A DNA stretch of 64,000 nucleotides from Actinoplanes sp. L3-i22 (lineage in GTDB: Bacteria > Actinomycetota > Actinomycetes > Mycobacteriales > Micromonosporaceae): positions 11,459,501-11,523,500 of the forward strand of contig NZ_AP024745.1 in the NCBI RefSeq assembly GCF_019704555.1, read 5' to 3'. The notes beneath the pieces were generated by a model. It saw nothing but the letters and a program-made list of their open reading frames with translations. It did no database searches and was not told where the DNA came from. Within the stretch, counting starts at the first letter, position 1, and every line of letters starts with the position of its first letter. Made by a program: the position numbers and the translations under genes. Below, piece after piece: positions 8,384 through 17,012 of the stretch.

Positions 8384-9457
8384 CTAAAGAGCGCAGTTCA
8401 CCAGGACGGGCTCGGGGTGCAGGTCGATGCCGTACCGGTCACGCACCCCGTCCCGGATGGTCCGGGCCAGCGCCAGCAGCGCGCCGGTGGTCCCGGCGCC
8501 ACGGTTGGTCAGCGCCAGCGTGTGCTTCGTCGAGATGGACACCCCGTCGCCGGCGAAGCCCTTCGGGAAGCCGGCGTGCTCGATCAGCCAGGCCGCCGGG
8601 ACCTTCACCGTGCCATCGGCGCCCGGCCAGCCCGGGATCTCGCCCCGGGCCGCGGTCAGCTCCGCGAAGAGCTCCGCGGGGATCACCGGGTTGGTGAAGA
8701 ACGAGCCCACCGACCAGGTGTCCCGGTCCTCCGGGTCGAGCACCATGCCCTTGCCGGCCCGCAGCTTCAGCACGGTCTCCCGGGCGAGCTGCAGCGGCAC
8801 CCGGTCGCCCGCCTCGACACCGAGTTGGCGGGCCAGCTCGGCGTACCGGATCGGGGCCGAGAGATCCTCCGCGGCCAGCCGGAAGTCGACCGCGGTGACC
8901 AGGTAGCGGTCGTTGTGCTTGAACACGCTGGAGCGGTACCCGAAACGGCACTCCGCCGGGGTCATCGCCAGCTGCCGGTCGTCGATCCGGTCGTAGGCGT
9001 GCACCGCCGCGATGGTGTGCGCCACCTCCTGACCGTAGGCGCCCACGTTCTGGATCGGGGTGGAGCCGGCCGCGCCCGGGATACCGGACAGGCACTCGAC
9101 GCCGGACCAGCCCTTGTTCACCGCGTACGCCACGAAGTCGTCCCAGGGCTCGCCGGAGGCGACCCGGACCAGCACCTCGCCGGCGCCCTCCGAGACCACC
9201 TCGATCCCGCGGTTGCGCAGCAACAGCACCTCGCCGGCGAAGCCGGCGTCACCGATCACGACGTTGCTGCCGCCGGCCAGGACCAGCAGCGGGCGTCCCC
9301 CGGCAGTGGCACGTCGCACCGCGGCGACGGCCTCGCCCGTGTCGACAGCGGTGGTCACCGTGCCGGCCGGGCCACCGAGGCGTAGCGTCGTATGAGCCGC
9401 CAAGTTGGGGTATGTGTCGGCCAAGTGATCGGCGAATGCGTCGGGCACGCCGTTCAC
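8384..9457 (-). CDS. murB: UDP-N-acetylenolpyruvoylglucosamine reductase MurB
   Basis: 357 residues from GTG 9457. MurB reduces the enolpyruvyl group of UDP-GlcNAc-enolpyruvate with NADPH in peptidoglycan precursor synthesis. Visible: TTLRLGGPA and LAGGSNVVIGD (FAD binding), GYRSSVFK with the substrate Arg, LRAGKGMVLDP, the catalytic Ser in SVGSFFTNP, and the C-terminal Glu in LHPEPVLVN. The frame is open further upstream but no MurB homology precedes the chosen start. The gene is convergent with the CAP gene and divergent from the next gene. Confidence 0.95.
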   Translation of the reverse strand: MNGVPDAFADHLADTYPNLAAHTTLRLGGPAGTVTTAVDTGEAVAAVRRATAGGRPLLVLAGGSNVVIGDAGFAGEVLLLRNRGIEVVSEGAGEVLVRVASGEPWDDFVAYAVNKGWSGVECLSGIPGAAGSTPIQNVGAYGQEVAHTIAAVHAYDRIDDRQLAMTPAECRFGYRSSVFKHNDRYLVTAVDFRLAAEDLSAPIRYAELARQLGVEAGDRVPLQLARETVLKLRAGKGMVLDPEDRDTWSVGSFFTNPVIPAELFAELTAARGEIPGWPGADGTVKVPAAWLIEHAGFPKGFAGDGVSISTKHTLALTNRGAGTTGALLALARTIRDGVRDRYGIDLHPEPVLVNCAL

Positions 9458-9518
9458 CCTAAGCTCACCAGGCGGATGTGATTGCACCGGCGGTCCGGCC
9501 GAGCGGGAGACGACTGCG

Positions 9519-10280
9519 ATGAACAGGTTGCACGCGACGAAGGACTTCTGGCTGGCGGCCCTGCGGGCCGACGGCCCGGCCCTGCGGGACGCCGTGGCCG
9601 AGACCGGCCCGGACGTGCCCGTCCCCGGGGTGCCCGAGTGGACCACCGCCGGCCTCACCTTCCACCTGACCGACCTGCTGCGCTGGGTCCGCGCCACGGT
9701 CACCCGCGGCGTGACCGACCGGCCCGAGCCGGTCACCGCGCCGGACTCGCGCCCGGAGTGGGACGAGGCGCTCGACCAGCTCCGGCGCGAGCTGACCGGG
9801 ACGATCGAGACGCTGGAGGCGCTCGACCCGGACTTCGCCGCGTGGAACTGGGCGCCGCAGCCGAAACGGGCGGTGTTCTGGGACCGGCGGATCGCGCACG
9901 AGGTCTCGGTGCACCGCTGGGACGCCGAGGCGGCGGCCGGGCGGCCCACCCCGATCGAGACGAAGCTGGCCACCGACGGGGTGGCCGAGATCCTCGACAC
10001 CTGGCTGCCGGCCGGCCGGCGGCAGGGGCCGACCGATCTGCACGGCGTGGTCCACCTGGTCGGTACGGACGCCGAGCAGGAGTGGTTCGTCCGGCTGCGC
10101 GGCGAGGGGATCGCGCTGCTGGACACCGGGACGATCCTGGACAGCGACGATCACCACGCCCGGGCCAAGGCGATCGGCACGACGAGTGATCTGCAGCTGG
10201 CGCTGATGGGCCGCAAACGCCCCGACCAGCTCGCGATCAGCGGCGATCCGCGCTTGTTCCAGGCCCTCCGAACCGGGTAA
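9519..10280 (+). CDS. Maleylpyruvate-isomerase-family (mycothiol-dependent type) protein
   Basis: 253 residues. The N-terminal part has the DinB-like MDMPI pattern: metal-ligand candidates in FHLTDLLRWVR and HEVSVHRWDAE, with the conserved NWAPQPK between. Family members use mycothiol as thiol cofactor or conjugate it to electrophiles; the substrate here is unknown. GGGAG lies 13 bases before the ATG. An actinobacterial mycothiol producer is supported by mshD in this window. Confidence 0.78.
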   Translation: MNRLHATKDFWLAALRADGPALRDAVAETGPDVPVPGVPEWTTAGLTFHLTDLLRWVRATVTRGVTDRPEPVTAPDSRPEWDEALDQLRRELTGTIETLEALDPDFAAWNWAPQPKRAVFWDRRIAHEVSVHRWDAEAAAGRPTPIETKLATDGVAEILDTWLPAGRRQGPTDLHGVVHLVGTDAEQEWFVRLRGEGIALLDTGTILDSDDHHARAKAIGTTSDLQLALMGRKRPDQLAISGDPRLFQALRTG

Positions 10281-10345
10281 GGCCCGCACGCTCAGCTCTG
10301 CTGCGGGGAGATGACGTCCCGCTATCGGTTCCGTCTCGTAAGATG

Positions 10346-10353
10346 AACCGGTT
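10346..10353. promoter_or_regulatory. Candidate LacI-family operator before the beta-glucosidase gene
   Basis: The perfect 8-bp palindrome AACCGGTT lies 46 bp before the GH1 start. LacI-type regulators bind short palindromes with a central CG, and a LacI gene is the next gene downstream. The palindrome is short, so the assignment is tentative. Confidence 0.35.
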
Positions 10354-10398
10354 AAGTTAGGGCGGACTGATCATGCGGAACAAGGAAGCGGTGAAGAC

Positions 10399-11802
10399 AT
10401 GACGGCAACCGTCACGTCCACGTCGGCGCAGCCGGCGCGTGCGGGGGTCACTTTCCCCGACGGCTTCGTCTGGGGCGCGGCCACGGCCTCGTACCAGATC
10501 GAGGGCGCGGCACGGGAGGACGGTCGCGGCCCGTCCATCTGGGACACGTTCAGCCGGACACCCGGAAAGGTGTACGGCGGTCACACCGGCGACATCGCCT
10601 GCGACCACTACCACCGGTACGTCGACGACGTCGCGCTGATGGCCGACCTGGGCCTGGCGTCGTACCGGTTCTCGGTCGCCTGGCCCCGGGTCCGCCCGGA
10701 CGGCACCGGCCCGGTCAACACCCGGGGCCTGGACTTCTACGACCGGCTCACCGACGAGCTGCTCGGCAAGGGCATCGACCCGGTGGTCACGCTCTACCAC
10801 TGGGACCTTCCGCAGACGCTGGAGGACCGCGGCGGCTGGGCGAACCGGGAGACCGCCGAGGCGTTCGGCGAGTACGCCGAGATCGTCTACCGCCGCCTCG
10901 GCGACCGGGTCGGCACCTGGACCACGCTGAACGAGCCGTGGTGCTCCGCCTACCTCGGCTACGGCTCCGGCATCCACGCCCCCGGCGTGCAGGACCCGGC
11001 CAAGGCGCTGGCCGCGGTGCACCACCTGAACCTGGGCCACGGCCTGGCCGCGCAGGCGCTGCGGGCGGCCGGCGCGCAGCGGATCAGCATCACGCTGAAC
11101 CCGTGCGAGGTCTACCCGGTGGACCCGGAGCGCGAGGCCGACCGGGACGCCGCCCGGCTGATCGACGGGCTGGCCAACCGGATCTTCTTCGACCCGCTGC
11201 TGCGCGGGGAGTACCCGGCGGACGTGCTCGAGCACATCGCCCGGCTGACCGACCTGTCCTGGCTGCGGGACGGCGACCTGGCGATCATCAACCAGCCGCT
11301 CGACGTGCTGGGGATCAACTTCTACAACCCGGCGTACGTGTCGGCCAAGCCGGGCGCGCCCGGCGACCTGTCCTACCCGGGCAGCGAGGGCATCGCGTTC
11401 CGCCCGCCGGTCGGCCCGGTCACCGACATGAACTGGCCGATCGAGCCGGCCGCGCTCACCCGCCTGCTCACCCGGATCCACCAGGACTACCCGGGCACCC
11501 CGCTGATGATCACCGAGAACGGCGCGGCGTTCCCGGACGGCCCCGGCCCCACCGGCGAGGTCGCCGACACCCGCCGGATCGACTACGTCGACGGTCACCT
11601 GCGCGCCTGCTACGACGCACTGGCCGCCGGTGTCGATCTGCGGGGATACTTCCTGTGGTCGCTGATGGACAACTTCGAATGGGCCGAGGGCTACCGTAAG
11701 CGCTTCGGTATCGTGCACGTCGACTACACGACGCAGCAGCGCGTGCTCAAGGACAGCGCGAAGTGGTACCGCGAGGTGATCCGGCGCAACGGCCTGGAGT
11801 GA
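10399..11802 (+). CDS. GH1 beta-glucosidase
   Basis: 467 residues, standard for a GH1 (beta/alpha)8 barrel. Visible: [15 protein letters not shown] at the N-terminus, the acid/base Glu179 in TLNEPW, the nucleophile Glu373 in ITENGAAF, and [17 protein letters not shown] near the C-terminus. No signal peptide, so it acts in the cytoplasm on imported beta-glucosides such as cellobiose. It is followed after 20 bp by a LacI repressor, and a candidate operator lies upstream. No sugar importer is next to it. Confidence 0.95.
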   Translation: MTATVTSTSAQPARAGVTFPDGFVWGAATASYQIEGAAREDGRGPSIWDTFSRTPGKVYGGHTGDIACDHYHRYVDDVALMADLGLASYRFSVAWPRVRPDGTGPVNTRGLDFYDRLTDELLGKGIDPVVTLYHWDLPQTLEDRGGWANRETAEAFGEYAEIVYRRLGDRVGTWTTLNEPWCSAYLGYGSGIHAPGVQDPAKALAAVHHLNLGHGLAAQALRAAGAQRISITLNPCEVYPVDPEREADRDAARLIDGLANRIFFDPLLRGEYPADVLEHIARLTDLSWLRDGDLAIINQPLDVLGINFYNPAYVSAKPGAPGDLSYPGSEGIAFRPPVGPVTDMNWPIEPAALTRLLTRIHQDYPGTPLMITENGAAFPDGPGPTGEVADTRRIDYVDGHLRACYDALAAGVDLRGYFLWSLMDNFEWAEGYRKRFGIVHVDYTTQQRVLKDSAKWYREVIRRNGLE

Positions 11803-11822
11803 CCCGGATTTAGGAGCAGTTT

Positions 11823-12836
11823 GTGACGACGCGGGAGCGGCCCACCCTGGAAGCGGTGGCCCGGCGCGCCGGGGTGTCCCGCGCGACCGTTTCCCGCGTC
11901 GTCAACGGCTCCACCACGGTGGCCGTCGCCATCCGGGAGGCGGTCAACCGCGCCGTCGAGGAGTTGGGGTACGTGCCCAACCAGGCCGCCCGCAGCCTGG
12001 TCACGCAGCGGACCGACTCGGTCGCGCTGATCCTGCCGGAGACGGCGAACCGGGTCTTCTCCGACGACCTGTTCTTCCCGGCGATCATCCGCGGGGTCGG
12101 CATGGAGCTGGAAGCCGCCGACAAGCAGCTCGTGCTGATGATGACCGGCTCCGAGGCCGGCCATCACCGGGTCGAGCGCTACGCGGTCGCCGGTCACGTC
12201 GACGGCGTCATGTTCGCCTCGATCCACGGCGCCGACCCGCTGCCCGGCATGCTCGCCCGGCGTGGCATCCCGGTGATCTGCAGCGGCCGCCCGATGACCG
12301 CCGAGCCGCCGGTGCCCTACGTCGACGTCGACCACGCCGGTGGGGTGGCCGCCGCGCTCCGGCACCTGATCACCGGCGGGCGGCAGCGGATCGCCACCAT
12401 CGCCGGCCCGCAGGACATGGTCGCCGGGATCGAGCGGCTGGCCGGCTACACCGACACGCTGAGCGCGGCCGGGCTGCCGGCGACCGTGGAGATCGGCGAC
12501 TTCACCCGCGAGTCCGGGATCGCCGCGATGCGCGCGCTGCTCGACCGGGACCCCGGGCTGGACGCCGTCTTCGTCGCGTCCGACCTGATGGCGCACGGCG
12601 CGCTGCTGGCCCTGCGGGAGGCCGGGCGCCGCGTCCCGTCGGACGTCGCGGTGATCGGCTTCGACGACTTCGACATCAGCCGGTACAGCGATCCGCCGCT
12701 CACCACGGTCCGGCAGCCGATCGGCGAGATCGGCCAGACGCTCGCCCGGCAGATGCTGCGGCTGATCAGCGGAGAGTCCGAGGTGCCGGAGTCGCTGGTG
12801 CTCCCGACCGAGCTCATCGTCCGCGATTCCGCTTGA
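11823..12836 (+). CDS. LacI-family transcriptional repressor
   Basis: 337 residues from GTG 11823 with GGAG upstream. The N-terminal helix-turn-helix LEAVARRAGVSRATVSRVVN and hinge QAARSLVTQRT are followed by a periplasmic-binding-protein-like ligand domain (about 65-337; IGFDDFDISRY near the end). It very likely represses the upstream beta-glucosidase gene and itself, with a glucoside or glucose derivative as inducer; this is inferred from the gene pair. Confidence 0.92.
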   Translation: MTTRERPTLEAVARRAGVSRATVSRVVNGSTTVAVAIREAVNRAVEELGYVPNQAARSLVTQRTDSVALILPETANRVFSDDLFFPAIIRGVGMELEAADKQLVLMMTGSEAGHHRVERYAVAGHVDGVMFASIHGADPLPGMLARRGIPVICSGRPMTAEPPVPYVDVDHAGGVAAALRHLITGGRQRIATIAGPQDMVAGIERLAGYTDTLSAAGLPATVEIGDFTRESGIAAMRALLDRDPGLDAVFVASDLMAHGALLALREAGRRVPSDVAVIGFDDFDISRYSDPPLTTVRQPIGEIGQTLARQMLRLISGESEVPESLVLPTELIVRDSA

Positions 12837-12893
12837 AGATCTTTTAAGACCCTCAACCCGCGACGGTACGACCGGTGCCCGCGCTTCCGCTTT

Positions 12894-13406
12894 TCACAGA
12901 CCCGCGACGGTACGGGCCGTGGCCGCGACCTCCGGGCCGAACAGCACCAGGCTGGCCGTCCGCAGGTGCTCGGGCTCGGCGGCGCGCAGCACGTCCAGCG
13001 CCTGCCGGACCGCGTCGTCGACCGGCCAGCGGTAGATCCCGGCCGAGATCAGCGGGAACGCGATACTCGCCGCACCCAGCTCGTCGGCGACCCGCAACGA
13101 GTTGGCATAGCAGGATCGCAGCAGCTCGGAGCGGTCCTCGGTAGCGCTGAAGACCGGCCCGACGGTGTGCACCACCCAGCGGGCCGGCAACCGGCCGGCG
13201 GTGGTCGGGACGGCCTGCCCGGTGGGCAGCCCCCGGCCGTACTTCGAGGCCCGCAGCATCCGGGTCTCGGCGAGGATCTCCGGGCCGCCCTTGCGGTGGA
13301 TCGCCCCGTCCACCCCGCCGCCGCCGAGCAGCGAGGAGTTGGCGGCGTTGACGATCACGTCCACGCGCTGGCCGGTGATGTCCCCTTCAACCAGCTCGAC
13401 CTTCAT
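12894..13406 (-). CDS. Macrodomain protein (ADP-ribosyl hydrolase/O-acetyl-ADP-ribose deacetylase type)
   Basis: 170 residues consisting of one macrodomain. The ADP-ribose loop is NAANSSLLGGGGVDGAIH and the phosphate loop is FPLISAGIYRWP; VVHTVGPVF lies between. The ATG at 13406 has GGGGAGGGTGAG directly before it. Such proteins remove ADP-ribose from proteins or deacetylate O-acetyl-ADP-ribose. The last 15 bases of coding sequence are duplicated just downstream (see findings). Convergent with the LacI gene. Confidence 0.9.
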   Translation of the reverse strand: MKVELVEGDITGQRVDVIVNAANSSLLGGGGVDGAIHRKGGPEILAETRMLRASKYGRGLPTGQAVPTTAGRLPARWVVHTVGPVFSATEDRSELLRSCYANSLRVADELGAASIAFPLISAGIYRWPVDDAVRQALDVLRAAEPEHLRTASLVLFGPEVAATARTVAGL

Positions 13407-13545
13407 CTCACCCTCCCCATGCCGGCCATCCGAACGGTCACCAGCAACGCACGCCCCACCCGGACCGTCAACGCCTTTCCCCTTACTCAAGCGCACCCCA
13501 GCGGGGCGGGAGGCGCGGCTGGGCCGGGAGTGGCGGCTGGCCGGC

Positions 13546-13705
13546 GTGGGTCCTTTTGACCGCAACCACCCTCGGACGTCGCCCTGGAGGGCTTCGCGTT
13601 CAGGGCGCGCCAGCGCCCTGCGAAGCCCGGAAGGGTCCCCGCGGGAGCGACGATCAGTTATTGGCCGCAGCGTAGGACCGGAATTTCCCGAATTTGATCT
13701 TGATC
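13546..13705 (+). repeat. Dispersed intergenic repeat, copy A (short type)
   Basis: First copy of the family. It begins GTGGGTCCTTTTG, as copy C does, then the core with outer stem GGGCTTCGC (13589-13597) and GCGAAGCCC (13620-13628), inner stem AGGGCGC/GCGCCCT (13602-13619), GGTCCCCGCGGGAGCGACGA and an end TTTGATCTTGAT. The end abuts the stop codon of the EI24 gene (13705). The GCCGAGGC box before the A/T end is degraded here. Strand given is the one on which wobble pairing is favoured. Confidence 0.85.
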
Positions 13706-14505
13706 TAGAGCGAGCTGACCGTGGTGATCTCGATGGGGCGGCCGAGGACCCGGCGTGACAGCAGGGTGGCGCCGGCGATCGCCGCGGGCATCAGGAAGAT
13801 CGCGCCGAGCGGGATCAGGAACGTGCAGAACACCGCGACGCCGAAGCCGAGGGTGAGCGGCACGTTCCCGGCGAGCGCCACGCGGCGGTGCCGCAGACGC
13901 TGGCCGCGCCGCTGGAACGGGACGCCGGTCAGCTCCAGCGCGAGCAGCCAGCCGCCGACCGCGCCGGCCAGCACCGGGATCACCGTCTGGCCGACCAGCG
14001 GCAGGAAACCGAGCAGGAAGAGCGGGATGCCGGCCAGGATCGACAGGCCGATCAGGCGCAACGAGTCGGCCAGGCTGCGGCGCAACGACGCCCAGAAACT
14101 CACCTCGACCGCGTCGGGCACGCCGCCGAACCGGTCCTCGACCAGCTCGGAGATCTTCTCGTAGAACGGATCCCCGATCAGCAGCGTCACCGCCGTGAAG
14201 GTCAGCACGCCCAGCAGCAGCGCCAGCCCGACCAGGCCGGCGCCGGCCAGCACCTCGACGAAGTCCCGCCAGAAGCCGGACCAGCCGCCGGCGAACCAGG
14301 TGACCCGCTCGGACAGCTGCGGCAGGAACCGGACCAGCAGGACCAGGCCGATCGTGTAGAGCACCCCGGAGATCAGCGCCGGGAGCAGCCCCAGGCCGAG
14401 CAGCCGGGGACTACGCAGAACCAGGCCGAGCCCACGGCCGAGCAGCCCGGCCCCGGTCACGAATTGGCGGACGGCGGTCAGCGGCCGATTCTGATCTTCC
14501 TTCAC
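13705..14505 (-). CDS. EI24-domain (CysZ-like) membrane protein
   Basis: 266 residues from GTG 14505. Multi-pass membrane protein with about five or six hydrophobic segments: LLPALISGVLYTIGLVLLV, LVGLALLLGVLTFTAVTLL, LIGLSILAGIPLFLLGFLP, a GAVGGWLLALE segment and LGFGVAVFCTFLIPLGAIF. The loop GDPFYEKISELVEDRFGG is typical of EI24/CysZ proteins; the E. coli relative supports sulfate uptake, but actinobacterial members are uncharacterised. There is no clear ribosome binding site, so the mRNA may be leaderless. Confidence 0.8.
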   Translation of the reverse strand: MKEDQNRPLTAVRQFVTGAGLLGRGLGLVLRSPRLLGLGLLPALISGVLYTIGLVLLVRFLPQLSERVTWFAGGWSGFWRDFVEVLAGAGLVGLALLLGVLTFTAVTLLIGDPFYEKISELVEDRFGGVPDAVEVSFWASLRRSLADSLRLIGLSILAGIPLFLLGFLPLVGQTVIPVLAGAVGGWLLALELTGVPFQRRGQRLRHRRVALAGNVPLTLGFGVAVFCTFLIPLGAIFLMPAAIAGATLLSRRVLGRPIEITTVSSL

Positions 14506-14770
14506 GAACCGCGAGCTTAGTGGTGCGTGTCTCGTCCGGCATGTCCTGGCGCGGCGCGTTCCACGCATTGATCCCCGCTACCGGCCCGGCGACGCCCAGC
14601 CGCCCGGCCACACCATGCCCGCGCTGTCGCGCCGCCCGGCCACACCGCGGCGCCCAGCCGCCCGGCCACACCGCGCCCGCACTGTCGCGTCGCCCGGCCA
14701 CAACTCGCCGCGCTGCCACGCCGGGCCGCAACGTCCGGCCGCACGGCCCAGCCTCGCGGGCGCTTCGCCC
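14506..14770. other. GC-rich non-coding stretch with degenerate repeats
   Basis: Between the EI24 start and the 18-bp array. It contains loosely repeated CGCCCGGCCACAC words (for example near 14600, 14630, 14655 and 14690). Frames are open in many registers because stops are rare, but none has codon bias, a domain or a ribosome binding site. Confidence 0.6.
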
Positions 14771-14878
14771 CACCTGCGCCGCGCCGCCCACCTGCGCCGC
14801 GCCGCCCACCTGCGCCGCGCCGCCCACCTGCGCCGCGCCGCCCACCTGCGCCGCGCCGCCCACCTGCGCCGCGCCGCG
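14771..14878. repeat. 18-bp tandem repeat, six units, downstream of a proline-rich protein gene
   Basis: Unit CACCTGCGCCGCGCCGCC repeated six times without interruption; the last unit differs only in its final base. It lies 39 bp after the stop of the minus-strand gene at 14918, that is, in its 3' untranslated region. No CRISPR-like spacers are present. The period is a multiple of three but the array is outside any supported gene. Confidence 0.95.
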
Positions 14879-14917
14879 CCGCCGGCCTCGCCGGGGCGCG
14901 TTGCTCGGCCGTCTGGG

Positions 14918-15382
14918 TCAGGAGCCGGAGATCGGTCCGGCGGAGGGGGCGTCACTTGCGGTTGGGGCGAGGGTCTCGGACGGCGTCGGGGTCGGGTCCG
15001 GCGGGCCGGTGACCTGGGTCGGCGTGGGTACCGGCGGCATGCTCAGGATCGGCGGCGGGGACGAGGTCGGCACGGTGGCCGGGGGCGCCGAAGCGGCCAC
15101 CGTCACGGTCTTGGTGATCACCGTGCTGCTGACGACCACGACCGGTGAGGGCCCCGCGTCAGCCGGCCGCCCGGCGTATCCGGCGGTGGCGGGCCTGGTC
15201 CGGCCGGGGGCGACGCCGAGACCGCCGCTGCCACCGGCGCCGCCGGAGTCGAGCGCCGAGTCGGTACGCACGACGGGTGTGCCCATCGCCCAGCCGACCA
15301 CGACCGCGAAGGGCAGTCCGATCGCTACAAGACCGATAAAAACGGATTTAGGGGACAATCGCACATCAGAAGCATCGCCCAA
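14918..15382 (-). CDS. Single-pass membrane protein with Pro/Thr-rich exterior
   Basis: 154 residues, not recognised. A short cytoplasmic N-terminus (MGDASDVRLSPKS) precedes one hydrophobic segment (FIGLVAIGLPFAVVVGWAM, about 15-33); the rest is Gly/Pro/Thr/Ala-rich and disordered, resembling a cell-wall-spanning stalk, and ends without a domain. Possibly a surface or anchor protein; function unknown. It is followed by a GC-rich tandem array. Confidence 0.65.
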   Translation of the reverse strand: MGDASDVRLSPKSVFIGLVAIGLPFAVVVGWAMGTPVVRTDSALDSGGAGGSGGLGVAPGRTRPATAGYAGRPADAGPSPVVVVSSTVITKTVTVAASAPPATVPTSSPPPILSMPPVPTPTQVTGPPDPTPTPSETLAPTASDAPSAGPISGS

Positions 15383-15594
15383 GAGCGCGAAAAGTTACGG
15401 TTTTCGGACACGAACGGCCTAAAGGCTGGCATAAGCCCCTCATCCTTTCGGCCATCCCGCCAAAGCCCGCATCCGGCCCGAAGCCGGCCCGAAGCCGTGC
15501 GCCAGGTTTCGGCTCGTGAACCGCCTCGGCGGCTCCCCGAGGCAACGCCCGCCAGGCTTTCGGGTGCGGGTCGCGATGGGATGCGGCGCCGGGG
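15383..15594. other. Intergenic region, no gene seen
   Basis: About 210 bp between the single-pass protein start and the 16-bp tandem array. It presumably holds the minus-strand promoter of that gene (an AT-rich patch lies near 15385-15450). No open frame here has coding features. Confidence 0.5.
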
Positions 15595-15738
15595 CGCTGC
15601 CAAGCGCGGGCGCTGCCAAGCGCGGGCGCTGCCAAGCGCGGGCGCCGCAGAGCGCGGGCGCTGCCAAGCGCGGGCGCCGCAGAGCGCGGGCGCTGCCAAG
15701 CGCGGGCACCGCGAGGGGTGGGTGCCGCGAGGGGTGGG
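15595..15738. repeat. 16-bp tandem repeat, nine units, touching a stop codon
   Basis: Unit CGCTGCCAAGCGCGGG starting at 15595, 15611, 15627, 15643, 15659, 15675, 15691, 15707 and 15723. Units 4 and 6 read CGCCGCAGAGCGCGGG and the last two are more diverged. Most units contain GCGCT-GCCA-AGCGC, a small hairpin, so the array can fold as a row of stem-loops. It ends one base before the stop codon of the alpha/beta hydrolase gene (minus strand), so it is the start of that gene's 3' untranslated region. The period is not a multiple of three, which argues against coding. Confidence 0.95.
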
Positions 15739-15739
15739 G

Positions 15740-16624
15740 CTAGTCGTTCAGGAAGGTTGAGATGCGGTCGCGCAGGTCGGTCCGGTCCGTCCACAGGACC
15801 GACGGGCGGTCGTAGACGTGCAGGTCAGCGCCGAGCAACCCGGCCAGCCGCTCCGCCCACGACACCGGATGGATCTCGTCGTCCCGGCAGCCCAGGATCA
15901 GCGCCCGCCCCCGGAACGCCTTGAGCAGCGACTCGTCCGGGACGGCCGGATCGGTCCAGAGCGTCGCCAGCTCTGGGGCCAGCCCCTCGCGCTGCAGTTG
16001 CTCCACCCGCTGCCGCAGGTAGCTCCAGCCGGCCGGGGTGTTCCGGACCGAGGGTGGCAGCTCCGCCTCGACCGCGTCGGCGATCATCGCGGCCTCGCCG
16101 GACTCGACGGAGGCGAGCAGCCGGTCGAGGCGCTGCACGGCGGCGGCGGGGCGGCGGCCGTCGAGCGGGGCGGGCAGGTAGAGGACGATCCGGTCGAAGC
16201 GGTCCGGGGTGTCGGCGAGCAGGCGGCACAGCGCGCCGGCGCCCATGCTCACGCCGAGGGCCCGGGTCGCGCCGGCCAGGTCGGCGACGCCGCGCAGGTC
16301 GGTGGCGAGGTCGCCGAAGCTCCACGGGCCGGGCGGCGCGTCGGAGCGGCCGTGCCCGCGGAACTGGAAGAACGTCCGGCGGCCGAGGACCGCACTGCCG
16401 AGCGGACGGGTGCTCGCGATGTCGCCGGCCAGCCCGTGGGCGAAGACCGTCCGCGGCTCGCCGGTGCCGGTGGTGAGCTGCTCCACCCGTACCCCGGAAG
16501 CGAGGGTGACCAGCTCGGTGGCCGAACCCGGCAGCGTAGGGCGACCGGAGCGCGGCCCGGTCCGGTCGGAGCGCTGGGAGCGGGGCCCGCCGTCCGGCGG
16601 CGGCGCGCCGAAGCGACCCCTCAC
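15740..16624 (-). CDS. Alpha/beta hydrolase
   Basis: 294 residues from GTG 16624, 7 bases after the stop of the upstream gene. Visible: oxyanion-hole region VFAHGLAGDIAST, FFQFRGHGRSDAPPG, nucleophile elbow GVSMGAG with the catalytic Ser, and candidate acid and His in GCRDDEIHPVSW. The lid region is short. About 30 N-terminal residues are disordered and rich in Arg and Pro, so a later start is possible. Substrate unknown. Confidence 0.83.
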   Translation of the reverse strand: MRGRFGAPPPDGGPRSQRSDRTGPRSGRPTLPGSATELVTLASGVRVEQLTTGTGEPRTVFAHGLAGDIASTRPLGSAVLGRRTFFQFRGHGRSDAPPGPWSFGDLATDLRGVADLAGATRALGVSMGAGALCRLLADTPDRFDRIVLYLPAPLDGRRPAAAVQRLDRLLASVESGEAAMIADAVEAELPPSVRNTPAGWSYLRQRVEQLQREGLAPELATLWTDPAVPDESLLKAFRGRALILGCRDDEIHPVSWAERLAGLLGADLHVYDRPSVLWTDRTDLRDRISTFLND

Positions 16625-16631
16625 CGACGGA

Positions 16632-16952
16632 TCACCAGAAGCCCTTGCCGTCGGCGATGTCCTTGAGGCCGGGCCGGACGTCGAGCAGGTACACCAGCGC
16701 CGCGGCGATGCCGATCATGCCGAACAGGCCGATGCCGAGCGCACCGCGACCCAGGTACGTGAAGAGGATGCAGACGCCGAGGATCGCCGCCCAGGCGCCT
16801 TTCGGCAGCGTGCCGAGGGCCTGGAAGGCCGGGCCACGCTGAGTCAGGCAGTGCACGAACGCCACCGTCTCCAGGATCAGGGCGGCGATCATGATCAGGT
16901 TCTGGACGTAGTACTGGACGTCGTCGATGAAGATCGGCGCGGAGAGAACCAT
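16632..16952 (-). CDS. DUF2516 small membrane protein
   Basis: 106 residues from ATG 16952, with three probable membrane segments (LIMIAALILETVAFVH, GAWAAILGVCILFTYLG, IGLFGMIGIAAALVYLL) and the cytoplasmic end DVRPGLKDI. It matches the DUF2516 family, which lies next to hbhA in mycobacteria too (Rv0476 after Rv0475). Function unknown. It precedes the hydrolase by 7 bases. Confidence 0.85.
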   Translation of the reverse strand: MVLSAPIFIDDVQYYVQNLIMIAALILETVAFVHCLTQRGPAFQALGTLPKGAWAAILGVCILFTYLGRGALGIGLFGMIGIAAALVYLLDVRPGLKDIADGKGFW

Positions 16953-17012
16953 GCCGGGAATTCTATGCCGCGGGCCCCGGCGTTGCCGGGGCCCGCGGAT
17001 CATGTCGAACTG

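Noticed and set aside
14771..14878. CRISPR array
   Set aside because: Perfect 18-bp units are directly joined with no unique spacers and no cas genes are nearby.
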